Assembly: GCF_021202945.1 (NCBI RefSeq)
Contig: NZ_JAJOYR010000002.1
Coordinates: forward strand, 1,062,453-1,126,452
Direction of reading: 5' to 3'
Length of the DNA: 64,000 nucleotides
DNA from: Stenotrophomonas sp. SY1
Lineage (GTDB): Bacteria; Pseudomonadota; Gammaproteobacteria; Xanthomonadales; Xanthomonadaceae
Below are positions 16,583-27,493 of this stretch, in pieces (the stretch's first letter is position 1; each line of letters opens with the position of its first letter). The notes beneath the pieces are model-generated. The model worked only from the letters and a program-made list of their open reading frames with translations, searched no databases and was not told the DNA's origin. The position numbers and the translations under genes are program-made.

Positions 16583-17950
16583 ATGCTCGACAAGGTCGTT
16601 ATCGCCAACCGGGGTGAAATCGCGCTGCGCATTCTGCGCGCGTGCCACACCCTTGGCATCCGCACGGTCGCGGTGCATTCCACCGTTGACCGCAATCTCA
16701 AGCACGTGGCCATGGCCGACGAGTCGGTCTGCATCGGCCCGGCCCCGTCGTCGGAGAGCTACCTCAACATCCCGGCGCTGATCGCCGCAGCCGAGGTCAC
16801 CGACGCCCAGGCCATCCACCCCGGTTACGGCTTCCTCTCCGAGAACGCCGACTTCGCCGAGCGCGTGGAGCAGTCCGGTTTCATCTTCATCGGCCCGCGT
16901 GCGGAAACCATCCGCCTGATGGGCGACAAGGTCGAAGCGATCCGCGCGATGAAGGCTGCCGGCGTGCCGTGCGTGCCCGGCTCGGGCGGCCCGCTGGGCG
17001 AGGACATCGTCGCCAACACCAAGATCGCCCGTGAGATCGGCTACCCGGTCATCATCAAGGCATCGGGCGGCGGCGGCGGCCGTGGCATGCGCGTGGTGCA
17101 TGTCGAAGCCTCGTTGAAGGCCTCCATCGAAACCACCAAGTCCGAAGCCAAGGCCGCATTCGGCAATGGCGAGGTCTACATGGAGAAGTACCTGGAAAAT
17201 CCGCGTCACGTGGAAATCCAGGTGCTGGCCGATGGCCAGGGCAACGCCATCCACCTGGGTGAGCGCGACTGCTCGATGCAGCGCCGTCACCAGAAGGTGG
17301 TGGAAGAAGCACCGGCACCGGGCATCACCGCCGAGCTGCGCGAGCAGATCGGCAAGGTCTGCGTGGAAGCCTGCATCCGCATCGGCTACCGCGGCGCCGG
17401 CACGTTCGAGTTCCTGTTCGAGGACGGCAAGTTCTACTTCATCGAAATGAACACCCGCGTGCAGGTGGAACATCCGGTGACGGAGATGGTGACCGGCATC
17501 GACCTGGTCGCCGAGCAGCTGCGCATCGCTTCGGGCCAGAAGCTGAGCATCAAGCAGAGCGACGTGGTGCTGCACGGCCACGCGATCGAATGCCGCATCA
17601 ACGCCGAGGACGCGGAAACCTTCATTCCCAGCCCCGGCCTGATCACCGGCTTCTATCCGCCCGGTGGCCCGGGTGTGCGCGTGGATACGCACATCTACGC
17701 CGGCTACAAGGTGCCGCCGAACTACGACTCGATGATCGGCAAGCTGATCGTGCACGGCCCGGACCGCGACACCGCCATCGCGCGCATGCGCGTGGCGCTG
17801 AGCGAGATGGTCGTGGACGGCATCAAGACCAACGTCGCCCTGCAGCAGCGCATCATGCGCGACAAGGGCTTCCAGGCCGGCGGACAGAACATCCACTACC
17901 TGGAAAAGCGCCTGGCCGAACGCAAGAACCAGTCGATCGCGCTGACCTGA
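16583..17950 (+). CDS. accC: Biotin carboxylase subunit of acetyl-CoA carboxylase
   Basis: 455 aa. ATP-grasp enzyme with the glycine-rich loop [14 protein letters not shown], the [23 protein letters not shown] motif, [26 protein letters not shown] for ATP, metal and biotin binding, and an intact C-terminal domain. It carboxylates the biotin of AccB using ATP and bicarbonate. Length matches E. coli AccC (449 aa). A strong terminator follows 20 bp after the stop. Confidence 0.97.
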   Translation: MLDKVVIANRGEIALRILRACHTLGIRTVAVHSTVDRNLKHVAMADESVCIGPAPSSESYLNIPALIAAAEVTDAQAIHPGYGFLSENADFAERVEQSGFIFIGPRAETIRLMGDKVEAIRAMKAAGVPCVPGSGGPLGEDIVANTKIAREIGYPVIIKASGGGGGRGMRVVHVEASLKASIETTKSEAKAAFGNGEVYMEKYLENPRHVEIQVLADGQGNAIHLGERDCSMQRRHQKVVEEAPAPGITAELREQIGKVCVEACIRIGYRGAGTFEFLFEDGKFYFIEMNTRVQVEHPVTEMVTGIDLVAEQLRIASGQKLSIKQSDVVLHGHAIECRINAEDAETFIPSPGLITGFYPPGGPGVRVDTHIYAGYKVPPNYDSMIGKLIVHGPDRDTAIARMRVALSEMVVDGIKTNVALQQRIMRDKGFQAGGQNIHYLEKRLAERKNQSIALT

Positions 17951-17970
17951 TCGCGGTTTCGGCAAACAGG

Positions 17971-18000
17971 AAAAAGGCGGGGAAACCCGCCTTTTTCTTT
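17971..18000 (+). terminator. Terminator of accBC
   Basis: AAAAAGGCGGG, a GAAA tetraloop and CCCGCCTTTTT form an 11-bp stem (17971-17996) followed by CTTT. A classical rho-independent terminator, possibly bidirectional because of the A-tract. Confidence 0.92.
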
Positions 18001-18013
18001 GCCCGCTTTTCTC

Positions 18014-18132
18014 GGAGCGACGTAAGCCGCGATGCTGGCAACGTCTGAACAATCACGCGAACCGCAATTCCAAGATCATCAACATCCTGCTGCTTCCATC
18101 CGCACCGGCTTCGCGGCTTACGCCGCTCCTAC
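18014..18132. repeat. Inverted pair of GGAGCG-TAAGCCGCGA repeats
   Basis: GGAGCGACGTAAGCCGCGAT (18014-18033) is matched in inverse orientation by TCGCGGCTTACGCCGCTCCT (18111-18130), differing at one base. The pair brackets about 77 bp. It resembles the GGAGCGGCTTCAGCCGCGA palindromes spread through Xanthomonadaceae and the pair at 32077-32191. Confidence 0.75.
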
Positions 18133-18203
18133 AAAAGCCGACCGCTGAAAACCTCCGGCAGAACATGCAGCAGCCAATACCGCGCACGGATCGCCAGGCA
18201 CAG

Positions 18204-18223
18204 AAAAGGCGGGTTTCCCCGCC
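18204..18223 (-). terminator. Terminator of the 18250-19565 pair
   Basis: On the minus strand GGCGGG (223-218), a GAAA loop and CCCGCC (213-208) are followed by UUUU. It lies 27 bp past the stop of the small membrane protein gene. Confidence 0.75.
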
Positions 18224-18249
18224 CTCTCATCAGCATTGCGATGTAGCGA

Positions 18250-18612
18250 TCACTCCGCCTGGATTGCCGTGCCCTTGACCGGCTCGATACCCAGCGGCGA
18301 GGACGGGTCAACCACCGTCACCGTTTCCACCGAACCATCCGGCCAGACGATCTGGAAACTGCTGCCCGGTTGCAACGTGGAGAACGGCATGCCGCTCTGG
18401 GCGCGGTAAATGGCCGCCGCCTGGCTGGCACCGGCGCGGCGCAGATCCGCATCGGATTTGACGCTGGTCAGCTTGACCTTGCTCAACGCCCGGTAGCGAT
18501 CCTCGTAGGTGTCGATCAGCACCACGCCCACGGCGCCGGCCGAATAGGCCACGAACAGCACCACCCAGATCCAGAACTTGGCTCCATGCAGGAGACGTCG
18601 GTAATTCATCAT
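18250..18612 (-). CDS. Small single-pass membrane protein, function unknown
   Basis: 120 aa, not recognised. One transmembrane segment near 12-32 (FWIWVVLFVAYSAGAVGVVLI). The rest is periplasmic with a small beta-like domain (SSFQIVWPDGSVETVTVVDPSSPLGIEPV) containing Gln/Gly/Ser-rich turns. Its ATG overlaps the stop of the upstream gene (ATGA at 18612-18609), so the two are translationally coupled and probably work together. Confidence 0.7.
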   Translation of the reverse strand: MMNYRRLLHGAKFWIWVVLFVAYSAGAVGVVLIDTYEDRYRALSKVKLTSVKSDADLRRAGASQAAAIYRAQSGMPFSTLQPGSSFQIVWPDGSVETVTVVDPSSPLGIEPVKGTAIQAE

Positions 18613-19565
18613 GCACCTCCCTGCGACTTGCGCAGGCTGTCGACCAGTTGGTTCATTCTTTCAATACCCTGCCGCGATACGGCGGCGTCATAAACGAACG
18701 ACTCGAAATCCTGATCGGGATCACGCGAGCAGATCCCACCATTGGCGCAGTAACCGGTCATCAGCGAGCTGTCCGGTCCACACGCCAGCCCCAGCTTGCA
18801 GGCCGCCAACTGCCAGGCCAGCTGCGAGAACTGATCGCCGGCCACAAACCCACGATAGGCATCGTCACCGGCGGCAGCCACGCCCATGGCCGCAGATATC
18901 GCCAGGAATGCCTCCGGATCCTGCGAATGCAGCACCCGCTCTACCAGGTCACGCCGATACGCTGCATCCTTGCGCAGCGGCTCACCCATCGCCAGCAATG
19001 CGGCCTCGGCCGCCAGGTTGCCGGCAACGGCGGCATCGTGCCGCTGCTGCAGGATCAGCGCACTGCCCAATCCATCGGCAGCGGTGAAACCGATGCAACT
19101 GCTGCCCACCCGCTCGCGCGCCGCGACCAGGCCCGGTACGTCTTTCAACCCCATCGACGCCAGCGTGCCGCTGTCCAGCGCATAGCCCTGCGGGTCCATC
19201 GCGTACACGCCGCAATAGTCGTAGATGCGGCTGACAATCCAGGCCGCTTCGGCGTCGCCGGCCGCAGCGGCGGCGCGCAGCTGGCGGGCATAGCTGAACA
19301 GGTCGCGCCCGCTTTCAAAGGCCGCGCGCAGGTCCAACGGCAGGCCCGGGCCGATCGCGGTATCGCGCTCACGGCCGCTCACGCCACTGGCCGGCGCCAG
19401 GCCCGCATCTTCCGACAGCGGGGCGCGCGTCACCATGGCCGCAGCCATTTCGCGACTATCGGCGCCCTGCATGCCACTGCCGCCGCGAAAGCCCAGCACG
19501 GCGAGCAGCACCGCGGCAGGCAGCAGCAACAGGTACCAGGGTTTTCTGGCCAGCAGGCTGAACAT
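18609..19565 (-). CDS. Membrane-anchored helical protein, function unknown
   Basis: 318 aa, not recognised. The ATG at 19565 (MFSLLARKPWYLLLLPAAVLLAVLGFRGG) gives one N-terminal membrane anchor; longer in-frame starts only add Arg/Ala-rich residues. The periplasmic part is Ala-rich and helical, with AAAGDAEAAWIVSRIYDYCGVYAM resembling a Sel1/TPR-like unit, and about eight Cys (including YCGVY, SSCIGF, ACKLGLACG, GYCANGGICS) that may form disulfides. It lies divergent from prmA and forms a two-gene unit with the small membrane protein downstream. Confidence 0.7.
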   Translation of the reverse strand: MFSLLARKPWYLLLLPAAVLLAVLGFRGGSGMQGADSREMAAAMVTRAPLSEDAGLAPASGVSGRERDTAIGPGLPLDLRAAFESGRDLFSYARQLRAAAAAGDAEAAWIVSRIYDYCGVYAMDPQGYALDSGTLASMGLKDVPGLVAARERVGSSCIGFTAADGLGSALILQQRHDAAVAGNLAAEAALLAMGEPLRKDAAYRRDLVERVLHSQDPEAFLAISAAMGVAAAGDDAYRGFVAGDQFSQLAWQLAACKLGLACGPDSSLMTGYCANGGICSRDPDQDFESFVYDAAVSRQGIERMNQLVDSLRKSQGGA

Positions 19566-19711
19566 CGGGGGTGCGGCGCATATCGGCGGCAAAGGTGGCG
19601 CGATTCTAGCAAGGCAGCGGCGGCTGGCGCTGAACCGGGCAGCGCGCCCGCGCAATCAGCGCCCGCCTCGTCTAGGATGCGTGCCCTGTCCCGCTGTTGC
19701 TGTCCCCCGCC

Positions 19712-20626
19712 ATGCCCTTCCTTGAATTGACCCTGCGCTGCACCGAAACCACCCAGCCCCGCTACGAGAACGCTCTCGATGACGTGGGCGCGCTGGCGGT
19801 GACCATGCTCGACGCCGATGCCGACACCAGCAACGAGCGCGCGATCCTGGAGCCGGGCGTGGGCGAAACCCCGCTGTGGAACGATCTGGTGCTGACCGCG
19901 CTGTTCCCGGCCGATACCAATGGCCTGGCGCTGCTGGCGGCACTGGAAGCCTTCGACGCCGGCCTGGACTGGAGCAGCGCCAGCTTCCGCGCAGTCGAGG
20001 ATGAGGATTGGGAGCGCGCCTGGCTGGACCAGTTCCAGCCGATGCGCTTCGGCCAGCGCACCTGGATCGTGCCGTGGAACCACGAACTGCCTGAAGAGGC
20101 CCAGAGCGCCGATGCCGCCATCGTCCGTCTGGACCCGGGCCTGGCCTTCGGCTCCGGCACCCACCCGACCACCGCCCTGTGCCTGCGCTGGCTGGACGGC
20201 TTGTCGGCCGCCGGCGAACTGGAAGGCCGCACCGTGCTCGACTTCGGCTGCGGCTCCGGCATCCTGGCCCTGGCCGCGCTCAAGCTCGGCGCTGGCGCGG
20301 CGGTGGGCGTGGACAACGACCCGCAGGCGCTGATCGCCACCCACGACAACGGCGAGCGCAACGGCGTGCATATCGCCGCCTACCTGCCCGAGGACGAGCC
20401 GGTCGCCACGTATCCGGTGGTGGTCGCCAACATCCTGGCCTCGGCGCTGGATGCGCTGGCCGAACTGCTGGCCGCGCGCGTTGCGGCCGGCGGCAGGATT
20501 GCCCTGTCCGGCATCCTGCATGGCCAGGAAGGTGAACTGCTGGAACGTTATGCAACCTGGTTCGACCAGCTCGAAGCGGTGCAGGACGGCGACTGGATGC
20601 GCATCACCGGCGTGCGCCGTGCTTGA
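19712..20626 (+). CDS. prmA: Ribosomal protein L11 methyltransferase
   Basis: 304 aa. N-terminal substrate-recognition domain ([11 protein letters not shown], ending [14 protein letters not shown]), then a class I SAM methyltransferase with [36 protein letters not shown] and the [13 protein letters not shown] motif that replaces the usual NPPY. It trimethylates L11 in the cytoplasm. Family length is about 295 aa. The ATG at 19712 is the one that matches the family N terminus (MPFLELTL). Confidence 0.96.
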   Translation: MPFLELTLRCTETTQPRYENALDDVGALAVTMLDADADTSNERAILEPGVGETPLWNDLVLTALFPADTNGLALLAALEAFDAGLDWSSASFRAVEDEDWERAWLDQFQPMRFGQRTWIVPWNHELPEEAQSADAAIVRLDPGLAFGSGTHPTTALCLRWLDGLSAAGELEGRTVLDFGCGSGILALAALKLGAGAAVGVDNDPQALIATHDNGERNGVHIAAYLPEDEPVATYPVVVANILASALDALAELLAARVAAGGRIALSGILHGQEGELLERYATWFDQLEAVQDGDWMRITGVRRA

Positions 20627-20655
20627 ATGGGGCCATTGCCCCGTCACTGCCTGAC

Positions 20656-21522
20656 ATGAGCGAAGAAAACCCAGCCTCGCGCCCCTCGCTTGCCACCTTC
20701 CTGCGCGGCAAGCCGGCGACCAAGCCGGCGCCCGCAGACACCGCAACGGACCTGCCGGCGACCGAAGCGGAAACGCCGCAAGCAGAATCCGCTGAAACCC
20801 CGCAGCCGACAATGCCGGCAGCGACGGCACAGGATCTGTTCAACGCTCCCGCCGACAACCAAGCGGAAGCGCCGGCCACTGACGACAGCACCGAAACCGC
20901 CATCGCTACCGACATCGCTACCGACATCGATGTTGATGTTGATGTTGATGCCGACAGTGAGGTCGAAACGGGTACCGACCCCGCCGCCGGCAGCCCGCCA
21001 ACCACGCTGCCCACGTTCATCCGCAGCAGCGGCCAGGCCGTGGCATCCGCACGCCCAACGCCGCGTTGGCAATGGGCACTGGTGGCTGCATTGGCATTGT
21101 TGCTGGCAGTGCAGATCGTCATTGCCGACCGCGCGCGCCTGGCTGCCGATGCGGGCACCCGGCCCCTGGTCAGCGCGTTGTGCGCGGTGCTGCGCTGCAG
21201 CCTGCCGGCCTGGCATGAGCCTGCCGCCTACACCATGCTCAGCCGCGAAATCCGCCCGGTGCCGGGGCAACCCGGCGTCCTGCAGGTGCAGGCCAGCTTC
21301 CGCAACGAAGCGCGCTGGGCGCAAGCCTGGCCGGCGTTGCGGCTGTCACTGTCCGATGCCGATGGCCGGGTGATCGGCCGTCGCACCCTGCAGCCGGCCG
21401 ACTACCTTGGCAGTGCCGCCGATCCGCAGGCACGGCTGGAGCCGGGGCAAAGCGCGCAGGTGTCGTTCCGGCTGCGCGAACCCGCATCGGCCACGGTCGC
21501 CTTCAGCTTCGAATTCCAGTAA
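20656..21522 (+). CDS. DUF3426-type membrane protein with Asp-rich linker
   Basis: 288 aa. The N-terminal 130 residues are disordered, rich in Ala, Pro, Thr, Glu and Asp, and contain a run of Asp-Ile/Asp-Val dipeptides coded by tandem hexamers (20905-20952). One transmembrane segment follows (about 148-168, WALVAALALLLAVQIVI). The C-terminal periplasmic domain (LCAVLRCSLPAW, then TMLSREIRPVPGQPGVLQVQASFRNEA) is the DUF3426 domain found near prmA in many proteobacteria. The usual N-terminal zinc-ribbon of such proteins is missing. Starts at 20623 (TTG) or 20656 (ATG) are both possible. Confidence 0.75.
   Translation: MSEENPASRPSLATFLRGKPATKPAPADTATDLPATEAETPQAESAETPQPTMPAATAQDLFNAPADNQAEAPATDDSTETAIATDIATDIDVDVDVDADSEVETGTDPAAGSPPTTLPTFIRSSGQAVASARPTPRWQWALVAALALLLAVQIVIADRARLAADAGTRPLVSALCAVLRCSLPAWHEPAAYTMLSREIRPVPGQPGVLQVQASFRNEARWAQAWPALRLSLSDADGRVIGRRTLQPADYLGSAADPQARLEPGQSAQVSFRLREPASATVAFSFEFQ
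20905..20952 (+). repeat. In-frame hexamer repeat inside the DUF3426 gene
   Basis: GCTACC-GACATC occurs twice (20905-20928), followed by GATGTT three times and GATGCC. It codes ATDIATDIDVDVDVDAD. The period of six keeps the frame, so copy-number change would only lengthen the acidic linker. Confidence 0.9.
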
Positions 21523-21563
21523 CGATGGAAACCGGCATGGCAGCGCGCCGGCCCACGCGCTAG

Positions 21564-21893
<330 letters not shown>

Positions 21894-21913
21894 GGCGCCC
21901 GGCAACCGCTCCG

Positions 21914-22068
21914 GTAGAGCGTAGTCATGCTGCGCCGAAGCGTTACCAGCAATGCCCCTGCCGGGCAGGGTTCGGTACTACGCGCATACCACCGGCGGTA
22001 GAGCGCAGCCATGCTGCGCTGAAGCGTTACCGGCCATGCCTCCAACCGAGCATGGCTCGGTTCTACCG
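21914..22068. repeat. Cluster of SMAG-like GTAG palindromic repeats
   Basis: GTAGAGCG-TAG-TCATGCTGCGC starts at 21914. A second copy starts at 21998 with GCAGCCATGCTGC as its hairpin. CCGAGCATGGCTCGG followed by TTCTACC (22046-22066) is an inverted copy, so 21998-22068 forms a head-to-head dimer. The GTAG end next to a GC hairpin is the hallmark of Stenotrophomonas SMAG/REP elements. They separate fis from purH and may shape mRNA ends. Confidence 0.8.
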
Positions 22069-22128
22069 GGCAGGGATATGACCGCGCGGCTACAATACCG
22101 GCCCGCTTCCGCTTCCCCTCTTGCCCCC

Positions 22129-23712
22129 ATGTCTGCTGATCTGCTGCCCGTCCGCCGGGCTCTGCTGTCTGTTTCCGACAAGACCGGTCTGGTCGAAATG
22201 GCCCGTGCCCTGGCCGCCCGCAACGTCGAACTGCTGTCCACCGGCGGTACCGCCAAGGCGATCCGCGATGCCGGCCTGCCGGTAAAGGACGTCTCCGACG
22301 TCACCGGCTTCCCGGAAATGATGGATGGCCGGGTCAAGACCCTGCACCCGATGGTCCATGGCGGCCTGCTCGGCCGCGCCGGCACCGATGACGCAGTGAT
22401 GGCCGAACATGGCATCGCACCGATCGACCTGCTGGTGCTGAACCTGTATCCGTTCGAGTCGGTCACCGCCAAGGCCGATTGCACGCTGGCCGACGCCGTG
22501 GAGAACATCGACATCGGTGGTCCGGCAATGCTGCGCAGCGCGGCCAAGAATTTCGCCCGCGTGGCCGTGGCCACCAGCCCGGACCAGTACGACACGCTGC
22601 TGGCCGAATTGAATGCCAACGACGGCAAGCTGTCGGCCACCAAGCGTTTTAAACTGTCGGTGGCCGCGTTCAACCGCGTTGCCCAGTACGACGCAGCGAT
22701 CAGCAACTACCTGTCCGCAGTCAGCGACACCAGCGCCGCCGTGCCGGTGCGCGAGGAATACCCGGCGCAGATGAACTCCACCTTCGTGAAGGTGATGGAC
22801 CTGCGCTACGGCGAGAACCCGCACCAGAGCGGCGTTTTCTACCGCGACCTGTACCCGGTGCCGGGCACCCTGGCCACCTTCGTGCAGTTGCAGGGCAAGG
22901 AACTGAGCTACAACAACCTGGCCGACGCCGATGCCGCATGGGAATGCGTGCGCCAGTTCGACGTGCCGGCCTGCGTCATCGTCAAGCACGCCAATCCGTG
23001 CGGCGTGGCTGTGGCTGCCGATGTCGGCGCTGCCTACGAAATGGCCTACAACACCGATCCGACCAGCGCGTTCGGCGGCATCCTGGCCTTCAACCGCACG
23101 CTGGACGCGGCCACCGCCAAGGCCATCCTGGACCGCCAGTTCGTCGAAGTGCTGATCGCCCCGGACTACGAGCCGGCCGCGCTGGAATACGCCACCAAGA
23201 AGGCCAACGTGCGCGTGCTGCGCATCCCGGCCGGCGACGCGCGCAACAACTACGACACCAAGCGCATTGGTTCGGGCCTGCTGATCCAGAGCGCCGACAA
23301 CCGCGGCATGACCATCGACGAACTGAAGACGGTGACCCAGCGCGCACCGACCGCCGCCGAACTGCGCGACATGCTGTTCGCCTGGCGCGTGGCCAAGTAC
23401 GTCAAGTCCAACGCGATCGTCTACGCCAAGGACGAACGCACCATCGGTGTCGGCGCCGGCCAGATGAGCCGCGTGTACTCGGCACGCATCGCCGGCATCA
23501 AGGCCGCCGATGCCGGCCTGGTGGTTCCCGGCTCGGTGATGGCTTCCGATGCGTTCTTCCCGTTCCGCGACGGCCTGGATGCGGCCGCCGAAGCCGGCAT
23601 CACCGCGGTGATCCAGCCGGGCGGTTCGATGCGCGATGCCGAAGTGATCGCCGCCGCCGACGAGCATGGCATCGCCATGGTGTTCACCGGCGTGCGCCAC
23701 TTCCGTCACTGA
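22129..23712 (+). CDS. purH: Bifunctional AICAR transformylase/IMP cyclohydrolase
   Basis: 527 aa. The N-terminal IMP cyclohydrolase domain begins [21 protein letters not shown] and has [13 protein letters not shown] and [15 protein letters not shown]. The AICAR transformylase domain has [43 protein letters not shown] and a terminal [19 protein letters not shown]. It carries out the last two steps of IMP synthesis. The ATG at 22129 is preferred because it matches the usual short N terminus; the upstream open frame is repeat DNA. Confidence 0.97.
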   Translation: MSADLLPVRRALLSVSDKTGLVEMARALAARNVELLSTGGTAKAIRDAGLPVKDVSDVTGFPEMMDGRVKTLHPMVHGGLLGRAGTDDAVMAEHGIAPIDLLVLNLYPFESVTAKADCTLADAVENIDIGGPAMLRSAAKNFARVAVATSPDQYDTLLAELNANDGKLSATKRFKLSVAAFNRVAQYDAAISNYLSAVSDTSAAVPVREEYPAQMNSTFVKVMDLRYGENPHQSGVFYRDLYPVPGTLATFVQLQGKELSYNNLADADAAWECVRQFDVPACVIVKHANPCGVAVAADVGAAYEMAYNTDPTSAFGGILAFNRTLDAATAKAILDRQFVEVLIAPDYEPAALEYATKKANVRVLRIPAGDARNNYDTKRIGSGLLIQSADNRGMTIDELKTVTQRAPTAAELRDMLFAWRVAKYVKSNAIVYAKDERTIGVGAGQMSRVYSARIAGIKAADAGLVVPGSVMASDAFFPFRDGLDAAAEAGITAVIQPGGSMRDAEVIAAADEHGIAMVFTGVRHFRH

Positions 23713-23723
23713 GTACCGCAACG

Positions 23724-24551
23724 ATGGCGACGGGGATGTTTCCGCGATTGATTTCCCTGGCCGCTGTGGTCCTGCTGGCCTCGTGCCGGCAGGACACACC
23801 CGTTGTGGCCGAGGCGACGGCGCAAAAGCCGGCGCTGCGCCACGACGCAGCAGTGCTGGCGCTGCTGCAGGAGCGCTACGGCGCTCCCGCACAGCTGAAG
23901 GGGCAATGGGCGCAGCAGCTGGATGATTCGAACATGAGCAGCGCCCGCCCGGTCCACCGCGAAGTCTGCGCCGACCGCGGTGTTGCCATCGGCCAGGACC
24001 GCTATCGCATGCTGGCCGTCTGCACCAGCTACGACAACGCCACCTCCATCGAACTGGGCACCAGCGATTTCATCGTGCTACGCGAAGCCGTCGACGGCAC
24101 GATGAGCCTTGCCGCCGAGCTGCCCGGCCGCGCCAGCGGGGTTGGCGGGAAGCCTGGCGCCATCAACACGCTGCAGGTGGGCGCCGGCGCATGGGCCTAC
24201 CAGATCGACGACGAGTTGGTGATGGTCGGCTCGATGATGCGCAACCGTTCCTGGCTGCTGTTCGACGGCGGCGGCAAGGTGGCCGATGCCGGCTGGCTGC
24301 GCGTCCATCTGGATGACCACAACGCCATCGAATGCAACGGCGCCGGCCGCTGTGCGCACGGCAGGCTGGACCTGAATCTCGACGTGCAGCCGGACGACAG
24401 CCAGCCCGGCCTGCGGTACTGGCCATTGCGCGTGCAGGAGACCGGCAACGGCTGCAAGGGGCGGGTCAACAAGGCACATGTCATCACCTACGACCCGGCG
24501 CAGTCGCGCTACCTGATTCCTACCGAACTGCAACTTGAAGGCTGCGCCTGA
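23724..24551 (+). CDS. Predicted lipoprotein, function unknown
   Basis: 275 aa, not recognised. Signal peptide with lipobox LLASC (Cys at about 20), so it is probably membrane-anchored in the periplasm. The mature part is beta-rich with several Cys (EVCADRG, LAVCTSYDN, IECNGAGRCAHG, GNGCKG, terminal EGCA). It starts 12 bp after purH and its stop overlaps the ATG of a second lipoprotein (TGATG at 24549-24553). The two genes interrupt the common purH-purD adjacency. Confidence 0.75.
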   Translation: MATGMFPRLISLAAVVLLASCRQDTPVVAEATAQKPALRHDAAVLALLQERYGAPAQLKGQWAQQLDDSNMSSARPVHREVCADRGVAIGQDRYRMLAVCTSYDNATSIELGTSDFIVLREAVDGTMSLAAELPGRASGVGGKPGAINTLQVGAGAWAYQIDDELVMVGSMMRNRSWLLFDGGGKVADAGWLRVHLDDHNAIECNGAGRCAHGRLDLNLDVQPDDSQPGLRYWPLRVQETGNGCKGRVNKAHVITYDPAQSRYLIPTELQLEGCA

Positions 24552-24961
24552 TGCACCTGCTGCCCCGCATGTTCTATCTCGCCATCGGCACCGTGATGCT
24601 GGCCAGCTGTGGCAACGGCACGCTGGCCGACGCCCAGCGCCAGGCCGTGGCGACGATGAGCAAACAACTGCCACTTCCCTACCGCGATGGCCTGATGATC
24701 GAATCGGTGCATCGCCACGGTGATGACCTGGTCCAGGTGATCCGCTCCCCGGACGCCACCGTGGACATGGCCAAGGCCAAGCCTGAGGTATTCGAAGCCC
24801 TGCGCCTGGACGAAGACTATGCCATCACCGACCTGTGTGCCGACGCGACGTTGCTGCCGCTCTACAACGCCGGTGGTGGTGTGCGCCGCCGCTTCATCGA
24901 TGCCAATGGCGCGGTGTTCTTCGAGGTCACGCTGAAAGCCTCGCATTGTGTTTCCAACTGA
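24551..24961 (+). CDS. Small predicted lipoprotein, function unknown
   Basis: 136 aa, not recognised. Signal peptide MHLLPRMFYLAIGTVMLASC with a lipobox Cys at 20. The mature domain contains AVATMSKQLPLPYRDGLMIESV, with three further Cys in pairs-like positions. Coupled by a 1-base TGATG overlap to the preceding lipoprotein gene, and 22 bp upstream of purD. Confidence 0.72.
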   Translation: MHLLPRMFYLAIGTVMLASCGNGTLADAQRQAVATMSKQLPLPYRDGLMIESVHRHGDDLVQVIRSPDATVDMAKAKPEVFEALRLDEDYAITDLCADATLLPLYNAGGGVRRRFIDANGAVFFEVTLKASHCVSN

Positions 24962-24983
24962 TCGCCCCACAGGAACTGACTCC

Positions 24984-26270
24984 ATGAAAATCCTCGTCAT
25001 CGGCTCCGGTGGCCGTGAACACGCCCTGGCCTGGAAGCTGGCCCAGTCCACGCGCGTGAGCGAAGTGATCGTCGCGCCGGGCAATGCCGGCACCGCCACC
25101 GAGGGCAAGTGCCGCAACGTGGCGGTCAAGGTCACCGACATCGCCGGGCTGCTGAAGCTGGCCCAGGACGAGGCCGTTGGACTGACCGTGGTTGGCCCGG
25201 AAGTACCGCTGGTGGCTGGTGTGGTCGATACCTTCCGTGAAGCCGGCCTGCGCATCTTCGGGCCGACCGCCGCCGCCGCGCAGCTGGAAGGCAGCAAGGC
25301 GTTCGCCAAGGATTTCCTCGCCCGCCACGGCATCCCGACCGCGTTCTATGCGGTGCATACGGAAGTGGATGCGGCGCTGGCCTATCTGCATGAGAAGGGC
25401 GCGCCCATCGTGATCAAGGCCGATGGCCTTGCCGCCGGCAAGGGCGTGATCGTGGCGATGACCATGGACGAAGCCGAAGCCGCCGTGCGTGACATGCTCA
25501 GCGGCAACGCGTTTGGTGATGCCGGCGCGCGCGTGGTGATCGAGGAGTTCCTCGAAGGCGAGGAAGCCAGCTTCATCTCGATGGTCGATGGCTGCGTCGC
25601 ACTGCCGATGGCCACCAGCCAGGACCACAAGCGCGTGGGCGATGGCGACACCGGCCCGAACACCGGCGGCATGGGCGCCTACTCGCCGGCCCCGGTGGTC
25701 ACGCCGGACGTGCATGCGCGGGTGATGCGCGAAGTGGTCGAACCGACCGTGGCCGGCATGATCGCCGATGGCGTGCCGTTCACCGGCTTCCTGTATGCCG
25801 GGCTGATGATCGATGAAAGCGGTGCGCCGAAGGTCATCGAATTCAACGTGCGCTTCGGCGACCCGGAAACCCAGCCGGTGATGCTGCGCCTGCAGTCGGA
25901 TCTGGTGGACCTGCTCGAAGCGGCCATCGACGGCGTCCTGGCGGGCGTTGATGCGCAGTGGGACCCGCGCCCGTCGCTGGGCGTGGTGCTGGCCGCCAAG
26001 CCGTACCCGGAAACGCCGATCGTGGGTGATGTGATCAGCGGCCTGGCCGAAGTGCCGGCCAGCGCCAAGGTGTTCCATGCCGGCACCGCTTTGGATGCCG
26101 AGGGCAATGTGGTCAGCGCCGGTGGCCGCGTGCTGTGCGTGGCGGCACTGGGCGACAGCGTTTCCGATGCGCAGCAGCATGCCTATGCCGGCGTTGCGAA
26201 GATCCACTGGGCCAACGAGTTCCACCGCAACGACATTGGCTGGCGTGCGATTGCGCGCGAGCAGCAGTAA
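24984..26270 (+). CDS. purD: Phosphoribosylamine-glycine ligase
   Basis: 428 aa. ATP-grasp enzyme beginning [19 protein letters not shown]. Motifs: [39 protein letters not shown], the [24 protein letters not shown] loop and [12 protein letters not shown]. It makes glycinamide ribonucleotide in purine synthesis. Length matches E. coli PurD (429 aa). It is probably co-transcribed with purH and the two lipoprotein genes, and ends at a strong terminator. Confidence 0.97.
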   Translation: MKILVIGSGGREHALAWKLAQSTRVSEVIVAPGNAGTATEGKCRNVAVKVTDIAGLLKLAQDEAVGLTVVGPEVPLVAGVVDTFREAGLRIFGPTAAAAQLEGSKAFAKDFLARHGIPTAFYAVHTEVDAALAYLHEKGAPIVIKADGLAAGKGVIVAMTMDEAEAAVRDMLSGNAFGDAGARVVIEEFLEGEEASFISMVDGCVALPMATSQDHKRVGDGDTGPNTGGMGAYSPAPVVTPDVHARVMREVVEPTVAGMIADGVPFTGFLYAGLMIDESGAPKVIEFNVRFGDPETQPVMLRLQSDLVDLLEAAIDGVLAGVDAQWDPRPSLGVVLAAKPYPETPIVGDVISGLAEVPASAKVFHAGTALDAEGNVVSAGGRVLCVAALGDSVSDAQQHAYAGVAKIHWANEFHRNDIGWRAIAREQQ

Positions 26271-26289
26271 GCCATTCGTGTGACGAAAG

Positions 26290-26319
26290 AAAAAGGGCGG
26301 CCGCAAGGCCGCCCTTTTT
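26290..26319 (+). terminator. Terminator of the purH-purD unit
   Basis: GGGCGGCC, a GCAA loop and GGCCGCCC form an 8-bp GC stem flanked by AAAAA and TTTTT (26290-26319). It lies 20 bp after the purD stop and may also work on the minus strand. Confidence 0.92.
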
Positions 26320-26416
26320 CGTTGCGCCCGTTTGTCGGCGGCGATGCAACACAGCATCGTGGGCGAGAAGCACAAGCGCAGAGCTGCCCCTACCCCTCAA
26401 CCCTCACTCCAACCCG

Positions 26417-27418
<1,002 letters not shown>

Positions 27419-27493
27419 GCATCCATCAACGAAGGGGAAGCCACTGTAGGCCGCCGTCGGCAGTCGAATAAACCCCCATAATCGGGACTGACC

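Noticed and set aside
16472..18052. 526-codon minus-strand frame
   Set aside because: Antisense to accC, with shadow-frame composition.
22090..23892. 600-codon minus-strand frame
   Set aside because: Antisense to purH, with no recognisable domain.
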